From DASXMR01 sp036495525 (GTDB lineage Bacteria > Actinomycetota > Actinomycetes > Streptosporangiales > Streptosporangiaceae): a DNA stretch of 64,000 nucleotides. The stretch lies in NCBI GenBank assembly GCA_036495525.1, contig DASXMR010000084.1, positions 1-64,000 of the forward strand. The letters run 5' to 3'. Made by a program: the position numbers and the translations under genes. Under the pieces are notes generated by a model, which worked only from the letters and a program-made list of their open reading frames with translations, was not told the origin of the DNA and searched no databases. Below, piece by piece: positions 50,816 to 61,507 of the stretch (position 1 is its first letter; every line of letters starts with the position of its first letter).

Positions 50816-50997
50816 CCGGCTGACAACCGCTGGCCGCCGTTCCCTTCACCGGGGGCGGCGGCCAGCGGCCGGCTGGCAGCCGCGGCCAGGCACCCTGGCA
50901 GCGGCCGGCCGACAGCAGGCCATGAACTATCGTCAACTAGCGGGGCCAGCGGTGCTGGTGCCGCCCCGACCTGGCAGAACGAGGGGAGCGAGGCGCG
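50816..50997. other. Spacer between peptide-binding protein and permease genes
   Basis: 182 bp. GCTGGCCGCCG (50830-50840) and CGGCGGCCAGC (50855-50865) form a perfect 11-bp stem around the loop TTCCCTTCACCGGG. This fits a processing or partial-termination hairpin that lowers expression of downstream permease genes relative to the abundant binding protein. Confidence 0.5.
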
Positions 50998-51945
50998 ATG
51001 ACCGGGTACCTGATCCGCCGGTTCCTGCAGATGATCATTGTGCTGTTCTTCGTGACCGTCTTCACGATGCTGCTGATCCACCTGTTCCCCGGCGGCCCGA
51101 TCCGGGCGCTGCTCGGACCCCGTGCCACCCCTGAGCAGGTCGCCCATTACAACGCCGTGTACGGCTTCAACCGGCCGATCTACGTCCAGTACGGCAAGTG
51201 GATCTGGCAGCTGCTGCACGGCAACCTCGGCTACTCGCAGAAGCTCAATCAGAATGTCAGCAGCCTGCTCGCCCAGGACCTGCCCAAGACCGTCGTGCTG
51301 GTGGCGATCGGCACCGCGGTGTCCCTGATCGTCGGCATCCCGCTCGGCGTCTACCAGGCAGTCAAGCGCTACACCGTCGGCGACTACGTGCTGACCGGCA
51401 TCTCCTTCCTGGGCTACGCCACCCCCACCTTCTTCTTCTCGCTGATACTCATCGAGGTCTTCTCCATTCACCTGCACCTGCTGCCGGGCTCGGCTCCGCA
51501 GGGCGTCACGCTCGGGGCGGTACTGAGCGACCCCAAGGCGCTGATCCTGCCGGTTGTCGCCTTCGCCTTCCTCGGCTACGCCCTCTGGTCCCGGTTCATG
51601 CGCTCTTCGGTCATGGACAACCTGGTCCAGGACTACGTCCGGACGGCCAGGGCAAAGGGCGCCAGCGAGGGCCGGGTGCTGTGGGGGCACGTTTTCCGCA
51701 ACTCGCTGATCTCGATCGTGACGCTGCTCGGCCTGTCGATACCGTCACTGGTGGCTGGCGCGATCTTCATCGAGGTCGTGTTCAACTATCCCGGCATGGG
51801 CCTGGCGTTCTTCAACGCCGCCGAGAACGTGGACTACCAGGTGCTGCTTAGCTTCACCGTCATCGCCACCTTGGCCACGATCCTCGGCAACCTGATCGCT
51901 GACATCGGATACGCCGTGCTCGACCCGAGGGTGAGGTACAGCTGA
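50998..51945 (+). CDS. Peptide ABC transporter permease (DppB-type)
   Basis: A 315-residue permease with six helices. It shows the DppB N-terminus YLIRRFLQMIIVLFFVTVFT, an EAA loop (YVRTARAKGASEGRVLWGHVFRNSL) and a C-terminal GMGLAFFNAAENVDYQ region. GAGGGGAG-type ribosome site. Its stop overlaps the next ATG by one base. Confidence 0.93.
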   Translation: MTGYLIRRFLQMIIVLFFVTVFTMLLIHLFPGGPIRALLGPRATPEQVAHYNAVYGFNRPIYVQYGKWIWQLLHGNLGYSQKLNQNVSSLLAQDLPKTVVLVAIGTAVSLIVGIPLGVYQAVKRYTVGDYVLTGISFLGYATPTFFFSLILIEVFSIHLHLLPGSAPQGVTLGAVLSDPKALILPVVAFAFLGYALWSRFMRSSVMDNLVQDYVRTARAKGASEGRVLWGHVFRNSLISIVTLLGLSIPSLVAGAIFIEVVFNYPGMGLAFFNAAENVDYQVLLSFTVIATLATILGNLIADIGYAVLDPRVRYS

Positions 51946-52916
51946 TGGCTATTTCGCCCCAGCCGCTCGGCACGCCGGGTCTCGACAGCGGCCACGAGGC
52001 AAACGGCGCCGGCAGCCTGACCGCCGTCGAGGCAGCCGAGCTCGGCCTTGAGCCTGCCGTCAAGCCGCGGAGCATGCTGCGGCGCGGCTGGGAGGTCTTC
52101 GCGGAGAACCGGCTCGCGCTCGTCAGCATCGTCGTGCTGGTGCTGATCTTCGGGTTCTGCTTCATCGGCCCGCTGGTCTACCACACCGACCAGATCCACA
52201 CGAACCTGGACGACACGCTCTGCCGGCCAGGTGCATCCCACCTGCTCGGCTGCAACGAGCTTGGCTACGACCAGCTCGGCAGGCTGATGGTCGGCGGCCG
52301 GGTATCGCTCGAGGTCGGGCTGGCCGCCGCGCTGGTGGCCTGTCTCTTCGGCACCCTCTACGGTGCCTTCTCCGGCTTCATCGGCGGACCGGTCGACTCG
52401 TTCCTGATGCGGATCGTCGACGCCGGCCTGTCACTGCCGTTCATCATGGTGATCATCATCCTGTCGGTCATCTTCCACCCGAACCCGGCTGTCATGATCC
52501 TGGTCATCGCCTCGTTCTACTGGCTCGGCGTGGCCCGGCTGATCCGCGGCGAGACGCTCACGCTGAGAACCAGGGAGTACGTGCAGGCGGTCAAGATCAT
52601 CGGCGGTGGCGGAACCCGGTCGGTGGTCAGGCACGTGGTGCCGAACGCGATCGGCACGATCATCGTCCAGGCGACCTTCGCGGTGGCCGACTCGATCCTG
52701 ATCCTGGCCGGCCTCGGCTTCCTCGGCCTCGGCGTCCAGCCGCCGAGCACCGACTGGGGCACGATGCTCTCCGGCGGCCTGACCTACCTGCAGGGATCGA
52801 ACTACTGGTGGCTGATCTACCCGCCGGGTATCGCGATCATCATCACCTGCATCGCGTTCAACTTCATCGGCGACGCGCTCCGCGACGCCTTCGAGACCCG
52901 GCTGCAGCGCAGGTAA
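51945..52916 (+). CDS. Peptide ABC transporter permease (DppC-type)
   Basis: A 323-residue permease with a ~45-residue cytoplasmic N-terminus. It shows the DppC-type segment LFGCNELGYDQLGR in variant form (HLLGCNELGYDQLGRLM), an EAA loop (YVQAVKIIGGGGTRSVVRHVVPNAIG) and PPSTDWGTMLSGG. One-base overlap with dppB-type gene. Followed by the fused ATPase gene. Confidence 0.93.
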   Translation: MAISPQPLGTPGLDSGHEANGAGSLTAVEAAELGLEPAVKPRSMLRRGWEVFAENRLALVSIVVLVLIFGFCFIGPLVYHTDQIHTNLDDTLCRPGASHLLGCNELGYDQLGRLMVGGRVSLEVGLAAALVACLFGTLYGAFSGFIGGPVDSFLMRIVDAGLSLPFIMVIIILSVIFHPNPAVMILVIASFYWLGVARLIRGETLTLRTREYVQAVKIIGGGGTRSVVRHVVPNAIGTIIVQATFAVADSILILAGLGFLGLGVQPPSTDWGTMLSGGLTYLQGSNYWWLIYPPGIAIIITCIAFNFIGDALRDAFETRLQRR

Positions 52917-52953
52917 GCCGGCAGGCGGGCGAGGAGGAGGAGGAGGAGATCTA

Positions 52954-55026
<2,073 letters not shown>

Positions 55027-55094
55027 CCGACGCTCCCTGGCCGGGCGGCTGCCCTGCCCGGCCAGGGAACGCCAGGCCGGCCGCGCGGCAAGGC

Positions 55095-55862
55095 TCAGCC
55101 GGGCGGCAAGGCGCTGGCGGCGACAGCCGGCTGGCGGCCGAAGACGATGCGCATGCCGTGGCCGCGCAAGGTGGACCGGAACCACCGGTACGAGACGACG
55201 ATCCCGGCTGCCACCAGGCCGTAGGAGATCACCGGGCGCAGCACGACGATGCTGCCGACCGGCACGTGCAGCAGCAGCACGATGGTCGCAGCGCCGTTGG
55301 CGGCGCAGACGATCGCCCACAGCAGAGTCAGCCGGCTGAAGAACCTGGCGATGTGCGGATGCGCGTCGAGCGCGGCCGGAAACACGCAGAAGTCATTGGC
55401 CAGCCTCCTGGTCAGCGGCTTGCCTGGCACCAGCGAGGCCAGCAGCAGCACGGCGATGCAGAAGTTGCCGAGGCTGGGCTGCAGGAAGTAGACGAACGCG
55501 CTGTTCGTGACGAAGGCGACGACGAAGCGCGCGGTGATCAGCCCGGCGCTGAGGATGACCACGCCCGGCACCTTCTTGCGCGCCGCCAGCCGACAGGTGA
55601 TCAGCAGGTAGGACCACAGCAGCGAGGCCACCAGCGCCCAGCGCAGGTCAACGAAGCTGAGTACGGCGTAGAACGTGACGGCCGGGACGACAGCGCCTTC
55701 GATGATGTGCTCGCCCGAGCGCCGTACGCACTCACGAACCGACGGCAGGTGGATGGCGTGCTCCTGCTGCTCGCTCCCTGGCTGGGAGCGGGATTCCCGC
55801 CGCGCTGCTCGCCCTGCTGTACGCCGGGCGGTTGGTTGCGGGGGGGTGGGAGTCTGCCTCAC
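55095..55862 (-). CDS. VC0807-like integral membrane protein
   Basis: About 255 residues from the best start. The core (PSVRECVRRSGEHIIEGAVVPAVTFYAVL onward) carries about six helices with SAFVYFLQPSLGNF and LANDFCVFPAALDAHPHIARFF, as in VC0807/intracellular-septation-like proteins, whose function is poorly known. No start codon exists between the core and GTG 55862 (AGGGA six bases upstream), so the gene must overlap the end of the upstream UPF0104 gene by about 131 bp in another frame. It is the last gene of the lipid/envelope operon. Confidence 0.65.
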   Translation of the reverse strand: MRQTPTPPQPTARRTAGRAARRESRSQPGSEQQEHAIHLPSVRECVRRSGEHIIEGAVVPAVTFYAVLSFVDLRWALVASLLWSYLLITCRLAARKKVPGVVILSAGLITARFVVAFVTNSAFVYFLQPSLGNFCIAVLLLASLVPGKPLTRRLANDFCVFPAALDAHPHIARFFSRLTLLWAIVCAANGAATIVLLLHVPVGSIVVLRPVISYGLVAAGIVVSYRWFRSTLRGHGMRIVFGRQPAVAASALPPG

Positions 55863-57105
55863 GAACCGTCCCTGAGGTGGTCGGATGGCGCATTGCCTGC
55901 CCGGCATCTGCCGGACCGCCGGGTCCAGTACAGGGTACGTGCTCTGCGTCTCCATGTTGCCGTGTTGCAGCATCTACCCGCCGCGACGGCACCGAAACGG
56001 GCAGGTCAGAGGAGTGCCCGCCGCGCTTGGCACAGGCCATAGCCGTCGGCTGCGGGCGGTAGGTGCCGGCCGGCTGGTCGGTGCGGGCGCGGCGGTGCCG
56101 GTCGGCCAGGATCGCCCCGTAGGCGGCCGCGCCGGCGGGCAGCGGCAGCCAGTAGTTGAACAGCCGCCAGGCGAGCACGCCGAGGATCGCGGTCGTCTGG
56201 GTGGTGCCGAAGGCGATGAGCAGCGGCACCAGCGAGCCCTCAACCACGCCGAGCCCGGCCGGGCTGATCGGCAGGGAGGCCACCACCTGGGCCACGCAGA
56301 AGGCCTCAAACAGCAGGATCGGGTTGGTCGGGACGCCGAACGCGCGCAATGAGGCCCACAGGGACAGGTAGTCGAAGCCCCAGTTGGCCAGGGACCAGGC
56401 CGCGGCCGGCAGCAACTGGCGCGGCGCGTGCAGCAGGGCGCGGATCTGCCTGGATGCCTCCATGGCCAGATCGCCAGCCTTCTCGGCGTAGCCGCGGTGG
56501 AACCGGCTCAGCACTCGGACGGTGAGCTTGCGCACGGTCTGCGGCCGGTAGGCCAGCATCCATACCAGCGCGACCACGAACAGCAGAAGTACCGCACCGA
56601 GCGCGGTCAGGGCCAGGTTGGAGTCTGACGGGCCCTGCACCACGAGGGTCAGCGCCAGCGACACGCCGAGCAGTACCTGCAGCAGGACGGTCGACAGCAG
56701 CGACTGGCTCACCTTGACGACGCCGGACTGAACCGGCGGAACGCCCTCTTCCTCCAGCAGCTCGTAGCCCAGCGCGGTGCCGGCCGCCGAGCCGGCCGGC
56801 ACGGCGTGGCTGAGCGCGATGCTGACCAGGTCGAGCCGTATCACCCGGCCGAGCGGCGGCCGGAAGCCCGGCTGGATGAGCCGTCTGGTGCCCAGGCTGA
56901 AGGCGAGCAGCGACACCGCCTCGGCCAGCAGGGCAACCAGCAGCCAGAGCGGGCTTGCGTCGCGCAGGTGGTGCAGCGCCTCGACAGCCTCGCTGGCCCG
57001 CGGCGCCAGGAAGACGCCGGCCACGGTCAGCGTGACGACGAGCAGCACCCAGCGCAGCGGGTGCCTGCCCAGCCACCGGTGCCTGGTCAGCACGTTCGCC
57101 ATCAC
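55732..57105 (-). CDS. UPF0104 / lysylphosphatidylglycerol synthase-type membrane protein
   Basis: A 457-residue protein. Residues about 15-345 hold eight or so helices of the UPF0104/AglD flippase-like group (SHAVPAGSAAGTALGYELLEEEGVP, LPISPAGLGVVEGSLVPLLIAFG). It lacks the soluble lysyl-transfer domain of MprF. The last ~110 residues are polar and low in structure, overlap the downstream gene and may be read-through into non-homologous sequence. ATG 57105 overlaps the glycosyltransferase stop by 4 bp. It probably moves or presents a lipid or glycolipid. Confidence 0.82.
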   Translation of the reverse strand: MMANVLTRHRWLGRHPLRWVLLVVTLTVAGVFLAPRASEAVEALHHLRDASPLWLLVALLAEAVSLLAFSLGTRRLIQPGFRPPLGRVIRLDLVSIALSHAVPAGSAAGTALGYELLEEEGVPPVQSGVVKVSQSLLSTVLLQVLLGVSLALTLVVQGPSDSNLALTALGAVLLLFVVALVWMLAYRPQTVRKLTVRVLSRFHRGYAEKAGDLAMEASRQIRALLHAPRQLLPAAAWSLANWGFDYLSLWASLRAFGVPTNPILLFEAFCVAQVVASLPISPAGLGVVEGSLVPLLIAFGTTQTTAILGVLAWRLFNYWLPLPAGAAAYGAILADRHRRARTDQPAGTYRPQPTAMACAKRGGHSSDLPVSVPSRRVDAATRQHGDAEHVPCTGPGGPADAGQAMRHPTTSGTVREADSHPPATNRPAYSRASSAAGIPLPARERAAGARHPPAVGS

Positions 57106-58301
57106 GTGCCTGCCGTCGGCCGGACCGGGATGATCGCGCCGGCGTCGCGGGACAGCCGCGCCACGTCCGGGATGGGCTCGCCGCGCAGCAGCGCGGCGAG
57201 CCGGGCGGCACCGCGGTCCCAGCTGAACCGGCGGTGCACCCAGTCCCGGCCGGCCGCCCCCATCGCGCTGGCCCTGACCGGGTCGCGGAGCAGCCGCAGC
57301 AGCGCGGCCGCGACCGGCTCGGGCCGCTCGGCGTGCACAAGCAGGCCAGTCTCGCCAGCACGGACCGACGCCGGGCTGCCGCCGGAGATACCGACCACAA
57401 CCGGCAGGCCGGCCGCCGAGGCTTCCAGCGTGGACAGCCCGAGGCCCTCGGTCTGCAGCCCGTGCCGGTCGTCGCGGCAGGGCAGGGCGAAGGCGTCAGC
57501 GGCCGCGTAGCAGCCGGGCAGCTCGCCTGGGGGCACGCTGCCGGTGAAGGCGACCGAACCGGGGAACTCGCTGGCCGCCAGGGCGGCGAGCGGCTCCCGC
57601 ATCGGCCCGTCGCCAACCACCAGCAGCCGGGCATCCGGCAGCTCGCCGGCCACCCGGTGCCACGCCTGCAGCAGCATGTCGTGGCCCTTGCGCCGGACCA
57701 GCCTGGCCACGCTGAGCACGACCGGGCCGGTGCCGAGCCCGTACCTGGCGCGCGCCGTGGCTCCGGCAGCCCCTGACGAAGGGGTGAACCGCTCCGTGTC
57801 GACACCGCCGGACAGCTGGGCCATCCGCCGTGCCCGGATCCCGGCTCCGGCCAGCTCCGCGCCGGTGATCGAGCTGAGGCAGGTGAGAGCGTCGACGGCG
57901 CGCATCGTGGCGCGCAGCGCCAGCCGGGTGGGCATCGCCCGCGCCCAGCCGAGCTCCTGACCGTGCGACGAGGCCACCAGATACCGAACTCCCGCAGCTC
58001 GCACCAGCGGGGCGTACATGCCGAACGGGGCCAGCGCGGGAATCCATGCGGTCGTCAGCCCGTGCCGCCTGACCAGCCGGCGCAGGCCGCCGAACAGCAG
58101 GTAGGCGTGCCGCCGGACGACCGGGAAGTCCAGCTGGCGGTCGAACTCCGCGGCACCGGGCCAGGCCGGTGCGACGACCACGAGCCGCCGGGCCGGCAGC
58201 CGCCGCAGCAGCTCCCAGGCGAAGGTCTGCACGCCGCCCGGCTCAGGGGGGAAGTGGCCGGTCACGACAAGTGTGGGCGGTATCTCGAGATCGCCACTCA
58301 T
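57102..58301 (-). CDS. GT4-family glycosyltransferase
   Basis: A 399-residue GT-B glycosyltransferase resembling phosphatidylinositol mannosyltransferases (PimB-type). N-terminal HFPPEPGGVQTFAWELL, SSHGQELGWARAMPTR, LSGGVDTERFTP, SVARLVRRKGHDMLLQAW, and a C-terminal EGLGLSTLEASAAGLPVVVG (EX7E) site are present. Donor and acceptor are inferred only. ATG 58301 lies one base after the stop of the upstream PAP2-WES/DGAT gene, so the genes are coupled. Confidence 0.87.
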   Translation of the reverse strand: MSGDLEIPPTLVVTGHFPPEPGGVQTFAWELLRRLPARRLVVVAPAWPGAAEFDRQLDFPVVRRHAYLLFGGLRRLVRRHGLTTAWIPALAPFGMYAPLVRAAGVRYLVASSHGQELGWARAMPTRLALRATMRAVDALTCLSSITGAELAGAGIRARRMAQLSGGVDTERFTPSSGAAGATARARYGLGTGPVVLSVARLVRRKGHDMLLQAWHRVAGELPDARLLVVGDGPMREPLAALAASEFPGSVAFTGSVPPGELPGCYAAADAFALPCRDDRHGLQTEGLGLSTLEASAAGLPVVVGISGGSPASVRAGETGLLVHAERPEPVAAALLRLLRDPVRASAMGAAGRDWVHRRFSWDRGAARLAALLRGEPIPDVARLSRDAGAIIPVRPTAGT

Positions 58302-58302
58302 C

Positions 58303-60531
58303 TCAGCCTCCCCCCGTGCCGATCGTGCGGACCCGGCCCGCGTGACCGGGCGCCGCCCCGTCGGCTGCCGTCTCCCCGTCGCCGGCGGCCAGCTCCGGCG
58401 CTGGCGTCGCGGTCCCCCCCTCGCCGGCCTGCCAGGCGTCCTGCTGCATCTGCTCGATCACCTCGACGGTGCGCCTGGCCAGCACCCCCGCGTCCGGGAA
58501 CACCGCCGGGTCGGTGATCACTGACAGGCAGAACCGGCCTGACCAGCCAAGTGTTCCCACCCCCAGGGGAACGCGGTCGGCCAGCGGCAAGATCGGGTAG
58601 GTATCGCGGATCGGCGCCCCGGCCATGGACAGCGTCACGCTCGGGCCTGGCATGTTCGAGACGATCGCGGTCAGGTAGCGCCCGTTGTACACCGCCCTGG
58701 CCGCCCAGCTGTGCAGCCGGGACGGCAGTATCCCCAGCCCGCGCATGACCATCGCGGCGGCGAGTGCGCGTCCCGAGCGGCGCCGTGCCGAAGACCCGGT
58801 CGTGGTGCGGCGCAGCCGCTCGAGCGGCGGCATGTCGCCGAGCGGCACGTCGAGCCGCAGCGCTGCGGTGCGGTTGCCGGCCTCAGCCCGCCGCCCGGTG
58901 CCCGCTGGCGCGGGCAGCCGGGTGGTCATCGGGACCGCGGCGCGCAGCCAGCGGCCGTCACTTGCCAGGCCGCGCGCGGCGAGCAGCTCGGTGACAGCCT
59001 GGCCCACGGCGGCAAGGAGCACGTCGGTGACCCGGCTGCGAGCCCACCTGGCCAGCTCGCGTACCGGCTCAAGCGGGGTCACCGCGATCCGGTACCGGCG
59101 CCGGCCGCTCAGCGGCTGCACGATCGGAAGCTGGTCGGCGCCGCCATCGGCAGCCATCTGAGCCAGGCCAGCTACCGACGCGGCGGCCCTGACCGGCCAC
59201 GGCGGCTGGCTCATGCCGGACAGGTCCGGCTCGGGCAGCATCGGGTCGAAAATCTGGCGCAGCGTGTCCACGACCCCGAGGCCGTCGGCCACCACGTGAT
59301 GCAGGATCGCGACCACGGACGCCTCGGCGGGGCCGGCGTTGGGCACCAGCCAGATCTGCCACAGCGGGCGGTCGCGGTCGAGCTGCTGCTCGGCGAGCTG
59401 ACCGACGAAGTCGGCCAGCGCCTCCCGGCTGCCAGCTCCGGCCAGCCGGTGCTCGCGGACATGCCAGTCGATGTCCGCCTCAGCTGGCTCCCACCTGGCA
59501 TGCCGCCAGCGGCCGGGCGGGATCAGCCGCTGCTGGAAGCGCGGCATCCTGCTGATCCGCTCGGCCAGCAGCCGCCTGATATCCGCCAGCGACGGCGGCC
59601 CGGCCAGCCGGCGCAGGTCGAGCATCACGAACCCGCCAACGGGCTGCTGCGCGGTTGGCGACTCGACGAACAGGAAGAACTCGTCAGGCGCGGCTACCCG
59701 CTCGCTGCCGCGCACCCTGCTGATCCAGGTGGCCGCGGCGCTGCGTGCCCGCTCTGCCCCGATCGCCAGGCCGACCAGAGCCGCGCCGCCGGCTACGTCA
59801 AGCAGGTAGTGGTTCCCGGTGGCGACCACGACGATGGTCGTGAGGACCAGATGCGCGAAGGCCAGGGCGTACCCGGTCCTGGAGGCCCGTGCCCGGACGG
59901 TCACGGCAGTCACCCAGACGGCCCAGCCGACATGCAGGCTGGGCATCGCCGCGAACTGGTTGGCGCCCGCCGACACGGCGCTGCTGCCGCCCCAGGACAG
60001 GAACGGGTGACTGAGCGCCACCACGTCGGTAAACCCGGTGCCCGGCAGCAGCCGCGGCGGCGTGGCAGGCCAGAGCGCGAAGCAGGCGATCGCGATCAGG
60101 GTGGTGAGCAGCAGCGTGTTGCGCGCCCACGGGTACTCGGCTGGCCGCCGCCACCAGATCAGGCCGAGCACGGCGAAGGTGGTGACGATGTAGGTGACCG
60201 CGTACTCCCAGGCCGCTATCTCGGCCAGGAACCAGTGGGCGGCCAGCCAGTGGTTGGCGGCCAGCTCGATATCGATGCCGAGCCAGCGCTCGGCCCGCAG
60301 CAGCTCCTCGCCGTGCAGGTTGGCGGCCGCCAGGCCGGCGTGCGGCAGCTGGGCGATGGCCAGGTAGACCGCAAACGTCAGCAGCGCGATCCCGATCTGA
60401 GTGAGGCCGTGCGGCAGGCGGCTGGCCTGCTGCGATCCCCTCTGGCGTCGCTGCGCATGCGGCCAGGGCAAGATCCAGCCTGGCCGGTCAGCCGCGCCTG
60501 GCGCGCCTGAGACCGTCATCCTGCTCGACAC
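58303..60531 (-). CDS. PAP2-phosphatase/WES-DGAT acyltransferase fusion
   Basis: About 742 residues with two units. The N-terminal ~270 residues have about six helices and the PAP2/Aur1-like motifs FAAMPSLHVGWAVW and TGNHYLLDVAGG, as in lipid phosphatases and inositol-phosphoceramide synthase relatives. From about residue 285 to 725 is a wax ester synthase/diacylglycerol acyltransferase domain with catalytic ILHHVVADGLG and NMPGPSVTLSMAG. A fused enzyme could dephosphorylate phosphatidate and acylate the diacylglycerol product to triacylglycerol. GTG 60531 follows GGGGGG by five bases. ATG 60519 is an alternative. Confidence 0.85.
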   Translation of the reverse strand: MSSRMTVSGAPGAADRPGWILPWPHAQRRQRGSQQASRLPHGLTQIGIALLTFAVYLAIAQLPHAGLAAANLHGEELLRAERWLGIDIELAANHWLAAHWFLAEIAAWEYAVTYIVTTFAVLGLIWWRRPAEYPWARNTLLLTTLIAIACFALWPATPPRLLPGTGFTDVVALSHPFLSWGGSSAVSAGANQFAAMPSLHVGWAVWVTAVTVRARASRTGYALAFAHLVLTTIVVVATGNHYLLDVAGGAALVGLAIGAERARSAAATWISRVRGSERVAAPDEFFLFVESPTAQQPVGGFVMLDLRRLAGPPSLADIRRLLAERISRMPRFQQRLIPPGRWRHARWEPAEADIDWHVREHRLAGAGSREALADFVGQLAEQQLDRDRPLWQIWLVPNAGPAEASVVAILHHVVADGLGVVDTLRQIFDPMLPEPDLSGMSQPPWPVRAAASVAGLAQMAADGGADQLPIVQPLSGRRRYRIAVTPLEPVRELARWARSRVTDVLLAAVGQAVTELLAARGLASDGRWLRAAVPMTTRLPAPAGTGRRAEAGNRTAALRLDVPLGDMPPLERLRRTTTGSSARRRSGRALAAAMVMRGLGILPSRLHSWAARAVYNGRYLTAIVSNMPGPSVTLSMAGAPIRDTYPILPLADRVPLGVGTLGWSGRFCLSVITDPAVFPDAGVLARRTVEVIEQMQQDAWQAGEGGTATPAPELAAGDGETAADGAAPGHAGRVRTIGTGGG

Positions 60532-60822
60532 GCGAGCCCCCCGGTAAGACCTTCCTGTCAAGCATCGCGACCGTGGCCCCGTCGCCTCCGATCGGAACAA
60601 TTTGCTTGCTACAACCAAACTAGTTGTTATGTCGGGAAGATGTCCATGAGCGGAACGCTACCCAACGAGGGTGCTGGATCTCGAAGGGCTTTCCCCCGGC
60701 CGCCGGACATCACGGCGCTGCGCCGCGGCGCCGGCCTGGCGCTTGCTGAGCGTTCTACCCGCCCGCGGCGCTTTAGTCAGCCCGTGGCCGGACGCGGTTC
60801 GGCTAGCATGCAGCCAGCCCTC
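60532..60822. other. Divergent region between PAP2-WES/DGAT gene and tRNA-Thr
   Basis: 291 bp without a gene. It includes an AT-rich operator-like repeat at 60611-60627 and must hold the promoters for the minus-strand lipid operon and the tRNA. Confidence 0.5.
60611..60627. promoter_or_regulatory. Operator-like inverted repeat
   Basis: ACAACCAAACTAGTTGT has half-sites ACAAC and GTTGT seven bases apart and includes the 8-bp palindrome AACTAGTT in a locally AT-rich stretch. Its position, 80 bp upstream of the lipid operon start, suits a MarR- or TetR-type repressor site. Confidence 0.35.
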
Positions 60823-60895
60823 GCCGGTGTAGCTCAGTTGGCAGAGCAGCCGTCTTGTAAACGGCAGGCCAGCGGTTCGATCCCGCTCACCGGCT
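60823..60895 (+). tRNA. tRNA-Thr (anticodon TGT)
   Basis: A 73-base cloverleaf: acceptor stem 60823-60829 with 60888-60894 (7 perfect pairs), D arm GCTC/GAGC (60832-60847), anticodon stem GCCGT/ACGGC with loop CTTGTAA (anticodon TGT at 60856-60858, reading ACA), 5-base variable loop, and T arm AGCGG-TTCGATC-CCGCT. Discriminator T. The CCA end is not encoded. Confidence 0.96.
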
Positions 60896-60911
60896 CGGAG
60901 GAGGACTCGCG

Positions 60912-61472
60912 ATGGACATCCGGCCACTAACACCCGAGCTGCGCGCGGATGCGGCAGGACTGTTCGAGAGCAGCGCGCCGACCAGGGGCTGCTGGTGCAT
61001 CTGGTTCCTCCTGCCGGTCAAGGACGTTCAGGGGGGCTGGGGTGCGGCCAACCGGGAGCGATTCGCTGAGCTAGCCGAGCAGGATCCGGCCGCCGGGCTG
61101 CTCGCCTACGCCGGCGGCCAGGCAGTCGGCTGGTGCGCAACCGGACCGAGGTCCAGGTACCCGACCGCCGCGCGATCACGGCTGATGAAAGACCGGGATC
61201 CTGCCGAGGACGACCGGGTGTGGTTCGTGCCCTGCTTCTTCGTCCGCCCCGGCAGTCGCCGGGGCGGCATAACGCAGCAGCTGCTGCTGGCTGCCGTGGA
61301 TTATGCCGGCGCGCACGGTGCCACGGCGGTGGAGGGTTTTCCGCTGGCTGGTGACGGCCCGCACAAGAACGACCGCTACCTCGGGACCGAGCCGCTCTTT
61401 ACCGCGTGCGGGTTCAGCGCGATCGCCCGCCCGTCACGCCGGCGCGTAGTCATGCGCCGCGAGACTGCGTAG
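60912..61472 (+). CDS. GNAT-family N-acetyltransferase
   Basis: A 186-residue acetyl-CoA-dependent acyltransferase. A core beta strand VWFVPCFFVRPGSRRGGITQQLLLAAVDYA contains the acetyl-CoA pyrophosphate loop in the form RPGSRRGGI (motif A). The N-terminus has a CWCIW segment of the type seen in a subgroup of uncharacterised GNATs. The substrate is unknown. ATG 60912 has GGAGGA about seven bases upstream and is only 16 bp after the tRNA, so the two may share a transcript. Confidence 0.82.
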   Translation: MDIRPLTPELRADAAGLFESSAPTRGCWCIWFLLPVKDVQGGWGAANRERFAELAEQDPAAGLLAYAGGQAVGWCATGPRSRYPTAARSRLMKDRDPAEDDRVWFVPCFFVRPGSRRGGITQQLLLAAVDYAGAHGATAVEGFPLAGDGPHKNDRYLGTEPLFTACGFSAIARPSRRRVVMRRETA

Positions 61473-61507
61473 CCGGCCGCCACCCCAAGCTCTGGTCCTT
61501 GACCGGT

